Assembly (NCBI GenBank): GCA_963663775.1
Contig: OY760624.1
Span: 806,001 to 870,000 of the forward strand
Reading direction: 5' to 3'
Origin: G963663775 sp963663775
GTDB taxonomy: Bacteria > Bacillota > Clostridia > Oscillospirales > Butyricicoccaceae
Length of the DNA: 64,000 bases
This document shows positions 11,459 through 20,506 of the stretch, piece by piece. The translations under genes were made by a program, and so were the position numbers. Below the pieces are notes generated by a model. The model was given only the letters and a program-made list of their open reading frames with translations. It was not told the DNA's origin and made no database searches. Each line of letters opens with the position of its first letter. Within the stretch, counting starts at the first letter, position 1.

Positions 11459-12922
11459 ATGCCAAACTCGTCTGCACATGGCATGCCATTGCAGTTCACT
11501 GCAGATTTAGATGAAAACATTTCCCGTATGCAGCAGTTGTTTCAAAAGGACAACACCTTTGTCCTACGCATCGTTGAGAGCCGTTCCGCACCGACCCTTC
11601 GCTGTGCGGTTTTCTTTTTGGATGGTATGACCAGCAGTCTTGCCATCAACCAAAGCATCATCTGCCCCCTGCAAGCTTGGTGCGGCACCGTTCCGTTGGA
11701 TGCAGAGCATCTTGCACGGCAGCTCATTTCCATTAACGACAGCCGAGTAGAGCCGGATTTGCAAAAAATGTTATCCTCCTTTTTGTATGGGGATACCGTT
11801 ATTTTGACCGACGGCGATGCACGTCCTGTAGTTGTCAATACCAAGGGATTTTCCCTGCGTTCCAGTCAAGAGCCAGACAACGAACGTGTCCTGCACGGCC
11901 CCCGTGAGGGCTTCACCGAAGGCTTTATGACCAATTTGTCCATGATTCGCCGCCGTCTACGCAGTCCACATCTAAAATGCACCTTTTTCAGTGTCGGCAG
12001 TTCTACCCAAACCGCGATCAGCCTTTGCTATTTAGAGGGCGTTTGCCCGCCTGCCGTGGTGGCTGAATGGACAAGCCGTTTGTCCCATTTCCGTCTGGAC
12101 GGTGTCTTGGACGCCAATTATCTCGGAGAGAGCCTGCGTGACCACCGCACCTCCCCTTTTCCCACGATGGGCATGACCGAGCGACCGGATGTTGTGGCAG
12201 CTCGCTTGCTGGAGGGACAAGCGGCGCTTGTGGTGGACGGCACCCCCGTGGTTTTAACCGCACCGCAATGTCTGCGGGAAAATTTTCAAGCCAACGATGA
12301 TTATTACCGCAGTTTTTTTTATGCAACGCTCGCACGCATCCTGCGCATGGGGGGCTTCATTCTCTCGGTGTCCATTCCCGCCCTTTACATCAGTCTGATG
12401 CTGTATCATCAAGAGCTGATTCCCACCAAAATGCTGTTTACCATTGCCGCCGCCAGACATGGTGTGCCCTTGCCCACATTGTTTGAAACCATTCTGCTCC
12501 TCTTGGTCTTTGAAGTGCTCAAAGAAGCGGGCACACGCACGCCCGGTGCCATCGGTCAGACCATGAGCATTGTCGGCGGTTTGGTTTTAGGGCAATCCGC
12601 CGTATCCGCTCGCTTCGTGTCTGCTCCCATTGTCATCGTCATTGCCATTTCCGGTGTGTTGGGTCTGCTCACCCCCAAGCTGACGTCTGCTTCTATGATT
12701 TGCCGTTTTTTTCTGCTCCTCTGCGGTGCCGTTCTAGGATTGTACGGGATTTTTTTCGGCGGTGCTATTATTTTTTCGCATATCTGTACCCTGCAATCGT
12801 TCCGTGTACCCTACCTGCTGCCGCATTCACTTTCGCAGCATGAAGATGCCTATCTGCGTACGCCATGGTACCGCATGCAAAAGCAGGGGCGTTTTGCCGC
12901 ACAAAAGGAGGAGGTTCCATGA
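11459..12922 (+). CDS. gerAA: Spore germinant receptor subunit A (GerAA family)
   Basis: A 487-residue subunit of a nutrient germinant receptor in the spore inner membrane. The ATG at 11459 is chosen over an upstream in-frame GTG because AAGGAGG (11443-11449) lies just before it. The N-terminal ~280 residues form the soluble GerA domain with a typical GPREGFTEG motif. The C-terminal half has about five membrane segments with PALYISLMLYHQELIPT and ARHGVPLPTLFE, both family signatures. Its stop overlaps the start of the C subunit by ATGA, indicating translational coupling. The ligand cannot be inferred. Confidence 0.95.
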   Translation: MPNSSAHGMPLQFTADLDENISRMQQLFQKDNTFVLRIVESRSAPTLRCAVFFLDGMTSSLAINQSIICPLQAWCGTVPLDAEHLARQLISINDSRVEPDLQKMLSSFLYGDTVILTDGDARPVVVNTKGFSLRSSQEPDNERVLHGPREGFTEGFMTNLSMIRRRLRSPHLKCTFFSVGSSTQTAISLCYLEGVCPPAVVAEWTSRLSHFRLDGVLDANYLGESLRDHRTSPFPTMGMTERPDVVAARLLEGQAALVVDGTPVVLTAPQCLRENFQANDDYYRSFFYATLARILRMGGFILSVSIPALYISLMLYHQELIPTKMLFTIAAARHGVPLPTLFETILLLLVFEVLKEAGTRTPGAIGQTMSIVGGLVLGQSAVSARFVSAPIVIVIAISGVLGLLTPKLTSASMICRFFLLLCGAVLGLYGIFFGGAIIFSHICTLQSFRVPYLLPHSLSQHEDAYLRTPWYRMQKQGRFAAQKEEVP

Positions 12923-13578
12923 AAAAACGCCTTATTTTTTTGCCGTTGCTGCTCCTGCTCTGTGCCTGCGGCAATGCCCGTGAAACCAATCTGCTTTCGC
13001 CTGTATCCGCCCTTGCGTTCGATGCGAACGAAGCCAATCTTGTATTGACGGTTGAAACCGCTTGGCAGGACAGCACCGAAGGCTCCGCCACACCGCAGTA
13101 TCTAACCGGAAAAGCCCGTACTATCCCACAATGCTTCACCGCCATTGCTTCCGGTGTGGGCAGTGACCTGTATTTCAGCCATGCGCAAGTTTTGATTCTT
13201 GACACGCAAGTTGCACAGCACAACATGTTAGACCTTTGTAAGTTTCTATGTTCTGACAGTGAAATCCGCCTTGGTATTCGTTTTGCAGTTGCCCACAACA
13301 CCTCTGCGGCACAAATCCTGCAGGCTTGGGCACCCAATGGGGACATTCCCGGGTTTGCACTGGAGCGTATCCTTGCGCAAGGCAAGGTGCGTCACAATGC
13401 CATTGATATGCCGTTCTTCCGCTTTTATAACCAATTATTATCTGGTGCAGATGCCAATTTGCCCGCCATTACATTAGGTCCGGATGGGCAGGCGATTCCA
13501 GATGGTACCGCACGCTTTGCAGGCGGAAAATTCATCGGCTTCACAGAAGGAGACCCTACAAATGCAGTATCCACCTAA
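12919..13578 (+). CDS. gerAC: Spore germinant receptor subunit C (GerAC family), short lipoprotein
   Basis: A 219-residue lipoprotein with lipobox LLLCAC ending at Cys-17. Its start is coupled to gerAA and preceded by AGGAGGAGG. The LSPVSALAFDANEANLVLTV and SHAQVLILDTQVA segments match the N-terminal and middle domains of Ger(x)C proteins. Family members usually have about 370-400 residues, and the C-terminal third is absent here. The stop overlaps the next gene by 17 bases and the reading frame is clean, so this looks like a natural short form, not a frameshift. Function in the receptor is inferred from the operon. Confidence 0.85.
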   Translation: MKKRLIFLPLLLLLCACGNARETNLLSPVSALAFDANEANLVLTVETAWQDSTEGSATPQYLTGKARTIPQCFTAIASGVGSDLYFSHAQVLILDTQVAQHNMLDLCKFLCSDSEIRLGIRFAVAHNTSAAQILQAWAPNGDIPGFALERILAQGKVRHNAIDMPFFRFYNQLLSGADANLPAITLGPDGQAIPDGTARFAGGKFIGFTEGDPTNAVST

Positions 13579-14443
13579 AAAACGCTTCCAAAACGCCTTG
13601 GTTTGTCTATTTCTTCTGTCAGATGCCCTCTATTTACCTGCGCAGCCACAGGATGCTTGGCTGTTGCTGCTGGTGTCTGGTGGATTGACCACATTGCTGT
13701 TGTTGCTGCTGCACCGTTTGTGCGGCACGGTTTCGCTGTTATCCTGCGCTGGCGTTCGAGCGGTTTTTTTCGGTTGTATCACAGCACTTTTTGCGTTATT
13801 CTCCGCCTATCAAACGCTCATGCAGCTGTGCTTGTTTTTCTCCGAAACCGCTTTTCCAAACTTGCCTCGTGCAGCAATTGCCCTGCTGATTTTTGCAACA
13901 ACACTTTACCTCGCCAAAAACGGACGTACCGCATTGGCGCTTTGGTCTTTTCCGATTTTAATGGCGGTTCTACTGCCCTTTCTGCTGTCCATGGGGCTGA
14001 CGATACCGCACTGGCAACCTGCCCAGCTGCTCCCACTTACCATGCGTTCCCCCGCCGCTTTTGCCGCTGCGATACTCACGTGTTTGTATCAGGTATATTT
14101 ACCGATGCTGTTTCCTTTTCTCCTGTTTTCAGGGCAGCAGTCCCACTCGCTTGCTGCCGGTGCTTTCAGCGGCGGCGGATTGCTTGCTGTCGCATCTGCT
14201 CGCAATCTGATGCTGCTAGGTCGGTATACCGCAACACAGGTCGCTTATCCCACCTACGCCGCTGCAGGTCTTGTTGCCGTTGGTGATTTTTTTCAGCGGG
14301 CGGAATCTTTGATTGCAGGCTGTCTGACCCTGTGTGTGCTGGCACGCATCGCCACCTTGCTGCTTGTTGCGGCGTATGGCTTGCATCCACTATATATCCG
14401 TCTACGCCCTTCCAAAGCGGTCAAATCTACGCCCGCTCCTTAA
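13562..14443 (+). CDS. gerAB: Spore germinant receptor subunit B (GerAB-like permease), short form
   Basis: A 293-residue integral membrane protein with about nine hydrophobic segments. It is the expected transporter-like (APC superfamily) B subunit that senses germinant. The ATG at 13562 is preceded by AGAAGGAGA and overlaps gerAC by 17 bases. Sequence signatures are weak, and the family usually has about 360-370 residues, so roughly one or two membrane segments are missing. The gene order A-C-B is common in Clostridia. The assignment rests on membrane topology, the GLTIPHWQPAQLLPL segment and operon position. Confidence 0.8.
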   Translation: MQYPPKKRFQNALVCLFLLSDALYLPAQPQDAWLLLLVSGGLTTLLLLLLHRLCGTVSLLSCAGVRAVFFGCITALFALFSAYQTLMQLCLFFSETAFPNLPRAAIALLIFATTLYLAKNGRTALALWSFPILMAVLLPFLLSMGLTIPHWQPAQLLPLTMRSPAAFAAAILTCLYQVYLPMLFPFLLFSGQQSHSLAAGAFSGGGLLAVASARNLMLLGRYTATQVAYPTYAAAGLVAVGDFFQRAESLIAGCLTLCVLARIATLLLVAAYGLHPLYIRLRPSKAVKSTPAP

Positions 14444-14447
14444 CTGC

Positions 14448-14487
14448 AAACAGCCCCCACCTTCAACCAGAAGATGGGGGCTGTTTT
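14448..14487 (+). terminator. Terminator of the ger operon
   Basis: Stem CAGCCCCCA/TGGGGGCTG with an inner CTTC/GAAG pairing, followed by TTTT. On the other strand it ends TTTG, so it may also weakly stop the convergent lepA operon. Confidence 0.85.
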
Positions 14488-14521
14488 ATAAAACCCTATA
14501 TGCAAAATAGAATACAGGTGC

Positions 14522-15880
14522 TTAATTCTTCAAGCTTTGAATCGGTGCCGGAATTCGACCGCCACGTCCGATGAACTTTGCAGGGGACTGCGTGGAAATC
14601 GGCATAACCGGTGCCGTTCCCAGCAGACCGCCAAACTCCACAACATCGCCAACCGTTTTCCCTACCGCCGGAATCACACGTACCGCTGTTGTTTTCGAAT
14701 TGACCACACCAATGGCAATTTCATCGGCAATCAAGCCGGAAATCACTTCTGCTGTCGTATCGCCTGGCACGGCAACCATATCAATGCCAACGGAACACAC
14801 CGCCGTCATCGCTTCCAGTTTTTCCAAAGAAAGCGCACCTGCCTGCACCGCCGCAATCATGCCCTCATCCTCAGATACGGGAATAAATGCGCCAGACAGT
14901 CCGCCGACACTGGAGGATGCCATCACGCCGCCCTTTTTCACGGCATCATTGAGCATTGCAAGGATTGCGGTTGTGCCGCAGCCGCCGCAGGTTTCTAAGC
15001 CGACCTCTTCGATGATGCGTGCAACCGAATCGCCAATTGCAGGCGTCGGAGCCAGCGATAGATCCACAATGCCGAATGGTACTTGCAGCCGTTCGCTTGC
15101 AAGCGAACCCACCAGCTGTCCCATACGTGTAATCTTGAATGCCGTCTTTTTGATGGTTTCTGCCACCTCGCCAATCGAGCAATCGCCTGCCCGCTTGATT
15201 GCCGCCTGCACCACACCAGGGCCGGAAACACCCACATTGATGACCGTTTCCGGTTCTCCAATGCCATGATATGCCCCCGCCATAAACGGATTATCATCCA
15301 CTGCATTGGCAAATACAACCAGCTTGCCGCAACCCAAGGACTGGTTGTCCTTTGTGCGCTCTGCGGTCTGCTTGATGATGCGCCCCATCAAAGCGACAGC
15401 GTCCAGATTCACGCCAGCCTTTGTGGATGCCACATTCACCGATGCGCAGACATGGTTGGTGACCGCCAAGGCCTCCGGAATCGAACGAATCAAAATTTCA
15501 TCGCCCTTTGCAAACCCCTTTTGCACCAACGCCGAAAAACCGCCCACAAAGTTGACCCCTGTCGCCTGCGCCGCACGATCCAGTGCCTGCGCAATCGGCA
15601 CATAGCTATCTGCGGTTGTAGTCGCACCAATCATCGCTATCGGGGTCACGGAAATGCGCTTGTGAATGATGGGAATGCCAAGCTCTCGTTCGATTTGCTC
15701 ACCCGTGCTGACCAGCTTTTCCGCCCGCCGTGTGATTTTATCATAAATCTTATCGCACAGCACGTGAATGTCATCTGCTGCTAAATCACGCAGAGAAATG
15801 CCCATGGTAATGGTGCGAATATCGAGATGTTCCTCCTCGATCATCTGGATGGTCTCCAGAATATCATGTGTATTAATCAT
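14522..15880 (-). CDS. PFL-fold family protein UPF0210 (DUF711)
   Basis: A 452-residue member of the UPF0210/DUF711 family, which is structurally related to pyruvate formate-lyase but has no established reaction. The start at 15880 (MINTHDILETIQM) is chosen for its AGGAGAA ribosome-binding site. Conserved glycine-rich stretches GVSGPGVV, GGCGTTAILAMLNDA and SSSVGGLSGAFIPVSED are present. It lies 13 bases after the small ACT-domain gene. That pair (UPF0237-UPF0210) is a widespread unit in anaerobic Firmicutes and streptococci, suggesting the ACT protein senses a ligand for this enzyme. Confidence 0.92.
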   Translation of the reverse strand: MINTHDILETIQMIEEEHLDIRTITMGISLRDLAADDIHVLCDKIYDKITRRAEKLVSTGEQIERELGIPIIHKRISVTPIAMIGATTTADSYVPIAQALDRAAQATGVNFVGGFSALVQKGFAKGDEILIRSIPEALAVTNHVCASVNVASTKAGVNLDAVALMGRIIKQTAERTKDNQSLGCGKLVVFANAVDDNPFMAGAYHGIGEPETVINVGVSGPGVVQAAIKRAGDCSIGEVAETIKKTAFKITRMGQLVGSLASERLQVPFGIVDLSLAPTPAIGDSVARIIEEVGLETCGGCGTTAILAMLNDAVKKGGVMASSSVGGLSGAFIPVSEDEGMIAAVQAGALSLEKLEAMTAVCSVGIDMVAVPGDTTAEVISGLIADEIAIGVVNSKTTAVRVIPAVGKTVGDVVEFGGLLGTAPVMPISTQSPAKFIGRGGRIPAPIQSLKN

Positions 15881-15893
15881 GTGTTCTCCTCTT

Positions 15894-16163
15894 TTAGATA
15901 CGATGCATGGCGTTGAAAATATCTTCATGCATGGTATGGATTTTCATACCAAGTGCTTCGCCGTTTTTGTCCAGCAAATCCACCAGCTGTGTGAAATCCA
16001 CGGAGCACTGTGCAATATCCACCAGCATGACCATTGCAAACATATCTTCCATGACATTTTGTGAAATATCCACGATGTTCACCTGTTTTGCATACAATGT
16101 TTCTGAAATTTTTGCAATAATGCCAGTTCTGTCTTTCCCCACCACGGTAATCACTGCGCGCAT
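15894..16163 (-). CDS. ACT domain protein UPF0237
   Basis: An 89-residue stand-alone ACT domain (MRAVITVVGKDRTGIIAKI start, NIVDISQNVMED middle). ACT domains bind small ligands, often amino acids, as dimers. The start at 16163 follows GGAGGAAATT. It lies between hemW and the DUF711 gene in one minus-strand operon. The partner role with DUF711 is inferred from conserved adjacency. Confidence 0.92.
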   Translation of the reverse strand: MRAVITVVGKDRTGIIAKISETLYAKQVNIVDISQNVMEDMFAMVMLVDIAQCSVDFTQLVDLLDKNGEALGMKIHTMHEDIFNAMHRI

Positions 16164-16208
16164 AGAATTTCCTCCTCATTCGTCCCCAAGATATTTGAGA
16201 ACCTGTCT

Positions 16209-17429
16209 TCACACATCGCTTATTTCATCTCTGGCGCAGACTTCTTCCGAATCTGCGTCCTCTGTCACCACATCTGCCGATAACACCTCTGCAATGATGG
16301 TGTTAGAAACCAACATGCCAATTTCTGTCAAATACCATCGTCCCGCCTCATATGCTGCAAATCCCTGCTCAATATAGGGCTGCAATTTGTCTGCATATGG
16401 CACAAAGGAGCGGTCAAACAGCTGCTGAAACAGCGTTTCGTCCACACCATCCGAAGTACGCAGCCGCAGCATCAAATACTCGCCATGCCGCTTCATCGTT
16501 GGCACATCTTCCTCTTCTTCCACAATCGCACCGCTGTTTGCCTCGATTTCTGCACAATACGCATCTACATCCTGCACAAACGAAAATCTGCGCTCCTGCA
16601 TATAGGAATGCGCCGACGGCCCTAACCCAAGGTAATCGGACAAATCCCAATATTTCGCATTATGCTTGGAACGATTGCCCTGCCTTGACCAATTTGAAAT
16701 TTCATAATGCTCAAAACCCGCTTGCCGCAGCCGCTCGCACAGTGCATCATACATATCCGCCTGTGCATCATCATCCGGCAGCACAGGCTGCATCTGCCCC
16801 ATCGGCGTTTCCGGCTCCAACTGCAATGCATAGCAAGATAGATGCATCGGCTCCAGTTCCAGCACTGCCTCGAGTGATTGCATGAGCATTTCCACCGTTT
16901 GGTTGGGCTGTCCATAAATCAAATCTATCCCGATATTGGTAAACTTCAGTTTTTTTGCGAGCAGCAGCATATCTCGTGCCTGCTCCCACGTATGCACACG
17001 CCCCAACTGCACCAGTTCATCATCCAGCACACTTTGTACGCCCACCGACAGGCGATTGACGCCGGCATGGCGCAGCTGCCGCAGCAGCTTACGACTCATG
17101 CTGTCCGGATTGCACTCCACCGTAATTTCCGGATTGTTTGCCATGGAAAATCGCTTTTGAATCTCTGCCAGCATTCGAGCCAAACGTTTTCCGCCCAGCA
17201 GCGAAGGGGTTCCGCCGCCAAAATAGACCGAATCCACACGATAACCGGTGCTAAGTGCACCATATTCGCCAATATGCTTGCAAACCGCATTCACATACCG
17301 TTCCATGTGCTCCTTGTCGCTTTTGATGGAGTAAAAATCACAGTAACTGCATTTGGAAACGCAAAACGGCACATGAATATACAGACCTAGCGGTTTGGTA
17401 ATCCCCTTTTTGTCATTTCTATTCTTCAT
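16209..17429 (-). CDS. hemW: Radical SAM heme chaperone HemW
   Basis: A 406-residue radical SAM protein long misannotated as coproporphyrinogen III oxidase HemN. HemW binds heme and inserts it into respiratory enzymes in some bacteria. The cluster motif is C23-VSK-C27-SY-C30, lacking the fourth cysteine typical of true HemN. Other motifs are YFGGGTPSLL, ECNPDS, RLSVGVQS, GIDLIYGQP and GLGPSAHS. It overlaps the end of lepA by 11 bases, the frequent lepA-hemW arrangement. The last ~25 residues are an acidic tail of unknown role. Confidence 0.93.
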   Translation of the reverse strand: MKNRNDKKGITKPLGLYIHVPFCVSKCSYCDFYSIKSDKEHMERYVNAVCKHIGEYGALSTGYRVDSVYFGGGTPSLLGGKRLARMLAEIQKRFSMANNPEITVECNPDSMSRKLLRQLRHAGVNRLSVGVQSVLDDELVQLGRVHTWEQARDMLLLAKKLKFTNIGIDLIYGQPNQTVEMLMQSLEAVLELEPMHLSCYALQLEPETPMGQMQPVLPDDDAQADMYDALCERLRQAGFEHYEISNWSRQGNRSKHNAKYWDLSDYLGLGPSAHSYMQERRFSFVQDVDAYCAEIEANSGAIVEEEEDVPTMKRHGEYLMLRLRTSDGVDETLFQQLFDRSFVPYADKLQPYIEQGFAAYEAGRWYLTEIGMLVSNTIIAEVLSADVVTEDADSEEVCARDEISDV

Positions 17430-19227
17430 CCAACTTCAGAACCGCCATAAACGCTTCCTGCGGCACTTCCACCGAGCCGAGCGAGCGCATACGCTTCTTG
17501 CCCTCCTTTTGCTTTTCCAGCAGCTTCTTTTTACGAGTAATGTCGCCGCCATAGCATTTTGCAAGCACATCCTTGCGCAGTGCCTTGATGGTTTCCCGCG
17601 CAATGATTTTCGCTCCAATCGCCGCCTGCACCGGAATCTCAAACAACTGCCGTGGAATGTTCTCCTTGAGCTTTTCAACGATTCTACGCCCACGTGCATA
17701 GGCTTTTTCGGTGTGCACAATGAACGACAGTGCATCCACAACATCGCCATTGAGCAAAATATCCAGCTTCACCAGCTGACTGCGGCGGTAGCCAAGCATT
17801 TCATAATCAAGCGATGCATACCCACGGGTTCTGGATTTGAGTGCATCAAAGAAGTCATAAATGATTTCATTGAGCGGCAATTCATAGTGCAGCTCCACAC
17901 GTGTTTCATCCAGATATTTCATGTCTTTGAACACACCACGCCGATCCTGACACAGCTCCATAATGTTGCCGACATATTCTGTCGGGCTCATGATGTTCGC
18001 TTTGACAAACGGCTCTTCTGCCCATTCCAGCACGGTCGGCTCTGGATAATTCAGCGGATTGTCGATGAACATTTCTTCACCGCTCGTTTTCTTTACCTTA
18101 TAAATAACACTGGGGGCGGTCGTAATCAAATCCAGATTGTATTCCCGCTCCAACCGCTCTTGGATAATTTCCATGTGCAGCAGACCGAGGAAACCGCAGC
18201 GATAACCGAAGCCGAGTGCCACCGAGGACTCCGCTTCAAACGTCAGCGCCGCATCATTGAGCTGCAATTTTTCCAAAGCATCCCGCAAATCCGGATATTT
18301 CGACCCATCGGATGGATAGATACCGGAGAAGACCATCGGCTGCACCTTTCGATAGCCCGGCAATGGTGCCTGTGCCACTTGCTCTGCGCCTGTCACGGTA
18401 TCCCCCACACGGGTATCCGACACATTTTTAATGGATGCTGTAAAGTATCCAACCTCACCTGCTGACAGCTCTTCTGCCGGCGTTAACCCAAATGGCTGCA
18501 AATATCCGCATTCCACCACTTGGAACTCTGCACCGGTCGCCATCATGCGCACCTTCATGCCTGGTGTGACACGCCCGTCCATCAAACGCATATACACGAC
18601 AACGCCGCGGTAGGTGTCATATTGGCTGTCAAACACCAGTGCACGCAACGGCGCAGCGGCATTTCCGCTGGGTGCAGGAATGCCTCGTACAATCTGTTCC
18701 AATACTGCATGGATATTGATGCCCATTTTTGCAGATACTTCCGGTGCATCTTCTGCCAGAATCCCAATCACATCTTCGATTTCTCGCTTGACTCTTGCAG
18801 GGTCTGCAGAGGGCAAATCGATTTTATTGATGATTGGCAACACTTCCAAGTCGTGTTCCAGTGCCAAATAGGTGTTTGCAAGGGTCTGTGCTTCAATGCC
18901 CTGTGCAGCGTCCACAATCAGCAATGCACCTTCACAGGCCGCAAGCGAACGGGACACTTCATAGTTAAAGTCCACATGCCCCGGTGTATCGATGAGATTC
19001 ATCACATAGATTTCCCCATCATCCGCCTGATATTCCATGCGAACGGCACGTGCCTTGATGGTGATGCCGCGTTCTCGCTCCAAATCCATATTGTCGAGCA
19101 ACTGGCTCTCCATGTCCCGCACGGAAACCGTGCGGCATTCTTCCAGCAAACGGTCTGCCAAGGTGGATTTACCATGGTCAATATGCGCAATAATGGAGAA
19201 ATTTCTAATTTTATTTTGTTCTTTCAC
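17419..19227 (-). CDS. lepA: Elongation factor 4 (LepA)
   Basis: A 602-residue translational GTPase of the usual LepA length that acts on the ribosome in initiation or back-translocation. A GTG at 19227 is preferred: AGAGGTG lies 8 bases before it and the product then begins near KIRNFSIIAHIDHGKST, as in the family. An upstream TTG lacks such a site. G-domain motifs AHIDHGKST, DTPGHVDF and NKIDLP and the C-terminal GKKRMR segment are present. A promoter lies at 19273-19301, and the gene leads the lepA-hemW-ACT-DUF711 operon. Confidence 0.95.
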   Translation of the reverse strand: MKEQNKIRNFSIIAHIDHGKSTLADRLLEECRTVSVRDMESQLLDNMDLERERGITIKARAVRMEYQADDGEIYVMNLIDTPGHVDFNYEVSRSLAACEGALLIVDAAQGIEAQTLANTYLALEHDLEVLPIINKIDLPSADPARVKREIEDVIGILAEDAPEVSAKMGINIHAVLEQIVRGIPAPSGNAAAPLRALVFDSQYDTYRGVVVYMRLMDGRVTPGMKVRMMATGAEFQVVECGYLQPFGLTPAEELSAGEVGYFTASIKNVSDTRVGDTVTGAEQVAQAPLPGYRKVQPMVFSGIYPSDGSKYPDLRDALEKLQLNDAALTFEAESSVALGFGYRCGFLGLLHMEIIQERLEREYNLDLITTAPSVIYKVKKTSGEEMFIDNPLNYPEPTVLEWAEEPFVKANIMSPTEYVGNIMELCQDRRGVFKDMKYLDETRVELHYELPLNEIIYDFFDALKSRTRGYASLDYEMLGYRRSQLVKLDILLNGDVVDALSFIVHTEKAYARGRRIVEKLKENIPRQLFEIPVQAAIGAKIIARETIKALRKDVLAKCYGGDITRKKKLLEKQKEGKKRMRSLGSVEVPQEAFMAVLKLDEE

Positions 19228-19272
19228 AGAATTTGCACCTCTGCACTCCAACTGATTTCAATAAGTTTAATC

Positions 19273-19301
19273 ATTATATCATGTTCCTTACTTTTACACA
19301 A
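19273..19301 (-). promoter_or_regulatory. lepA operon promoter
   Basis: Minus-strand TTGTGT (19301-19296), a 17-base spacer and TATAAT (19278-19273), about 45 bases ahead of the GTG start. Confidence 0.75.
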
Positions 19302-19369
19302 CCCGCAAACCAGAATACCGCATGGAATGTTCTTTCACAGAGCTTTTACAATTTATTCATACTTCACTA

Positions 19370-19398
19370 TTGACAACCGTTGGCCGCGGTGGTAAATT
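19370..19398 (+). promoter_or_regulatory. hrcA operon promoter
   Basis: TTGACA (19370-19375), a 17-base spacer and TAAATT (19393-19398), ending 4 bases before CIRCE. Transcription would start inside or just before the operator. Confidence 0.88.
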
Positions 19399-19402
19399 GT
19401 AC

Positions 19403-19429
19403 TTAGCACTCAAACGTATGGAGTGCTAA
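19403..19429 (+). promoter_or_regulatory. CIRCE operator (HrcA binding site)
   Basis: A perfect consensus inverted repeat TTAGCACTC - 9 bases - GAGTGCTAA. HrcA bound here blocks the operon under normal growth. Heat-damaged protein titrates GroEL and releases repression. As CIRCE lies in the 5' untranslated RNA, it may also affect mRNA stability. Confidence 0.97.
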
Positions 19430-19450
19430 ACCAGAAAGGGGTCCTGCTCA

Positions 19451-20482
19451 ATGGAGCTGTCCGAGCGTAAAAAGCAGATTCTAAAAGCCATTATCGGCGA
19501 CTATATCCGCACAGCTGAGCCAATTGGTTCCAAAACGCTGGCGGCACGCCCCGAACTTTCTTTCTCCTCTGCCACCATTCGCAATGAAATGAGCGAACTG
19601 GAGGATTTGGGGTATTTGGAAAAGCCACACACCTCCGCAGGACGCATTCCCTCCCCGCTGGGCTATCGATTATATGTCGATGAGCTCATGGGCACGCCGG
19701 ACCAGTTGGAAGAGCTCGGCACGGACCAACTGATGCAGCTCAAAGTGCGTGAGCTCGACCGCCTGATTCAAGAAGTCGGCAAACTCGTCACCAATCTCAC
19801 AGAGTATACCTCTGTCACCTCCACGCCTGTCTTGCAGCGCACTCTGCTGCGACAATTTGAAATTGTTCCCATTGACCAAACCTCATTTGTTTTGGTCGTG
19901 GTGCCGGAAACCGGTTCTGTCCGCAGCAAAATGGTGCACACGGTTGCCGGCGTCAGCAAGGATGAGGTGGAACTGCTGACCTATGTGTTAAATCAAACGC
20001 TAACCGGCATCCCCCTGTCCTCCATCACCTCTGCACGATTTGACATTGTGCGCCGTGCAGCAGGACTTTCCGCTTTGCTAGGCCCGATTGCTGAATATAT
20101 GGCAGAGCTTATTGAGTCTTTCGGCACACAGCAGGTCTTTTTAGAGGGCGAAAGCAAGCTGCTGCGCTTTCCCGAATATCGAGATATTCAAAAGGCGCAG
20201 GCACTGCTGGATTATCTCGGCGAAGACTCGGGAAAGCTTATCCCCTTACACAAGAAGATTGATGGCGTGCAAATTATGATAGGCCCCGAAAATGGCAGCA
20301 ATGCCCTATCCAACGCTTCCATGATTTATGCAAAGTATGACATTGGTGAGATTGGTCAAGGGGTCATTGGGATTGTAGGTCCCACCCGTATGGATTATGC
20401 CAAACTTTCTGCACAGCTTGCAGGATTTGCCAAAGGTTTGAATCGATTGATTGCCAAGACCTTTTTAGATGAGCATAAATAA
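19451..20482 (+). CDS. hrcA: Heat-shock transcriptional repressor HrcA
   Basis: A 343-residue dimeric repressor of CIRCE-controlled chaperone genes. The N-terminal winged helix carries SERKKQILKAIIGDYIRTAE, PIGSKTLA and SSATIRNEMSELEDLGYLEKPHTSAGR, all strong family motifs. The C-terminal GAF-like domain includes IGPENG and the GIVGPTRMDYAK end motif. The start at 19451 follows AAAGGGG. It is first in hrcA-grpE-dnaK-dnaJ and is autoregulated through the perfect CIRCE 22 bases upstream. Confidence 0.97.
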   Translation: MELSERKKQILKAIIGDYIRTAEPIGSKTLAARPELSFSSATIRNEMSELEDLGYLEKPHTSAGRIPSPLGYRLYVDELMGTPDQLEELGTDQLMQLKVRELDRLIQEVGKLVTNLTEYTSVTSTPVLQRTLLRQFEIVPIDQTSFVLVVVPETGSVRSKMVHTVAGVSKDEVELLTYVLNQTLTGIPLSSITSARFDIVRRAAGLSALLGPIAEYMAELIESFGTQQVFLEGESKLLRFPEYRDIQKAQALLDYLGEDSGKLIPLHKKIDGVQIMIGPENGSNALSNASMIYAKYDIGEIGQGVIGIVGPTRMDYAKLSAQLAGFAKGLNRLIAKTFLDEHK

Positions 20483-20506
20483 ACTTTGAAAGGCTGAAGA
20501 TAAAAA

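Noticed and set aside
13562..14443. gerAB as a pseudogene
   Set aside because: It is shorter than usual, but the frame, ribosome-binding site, overlap with gerAC and terminator are all intact.
15083..15784. Plus-strand frame of 233 codons inside the DUF711 gene
   Set aside because: The opposite strand encodes a conserved full-length family member, and this frame is Cys/His-rich nonsense.
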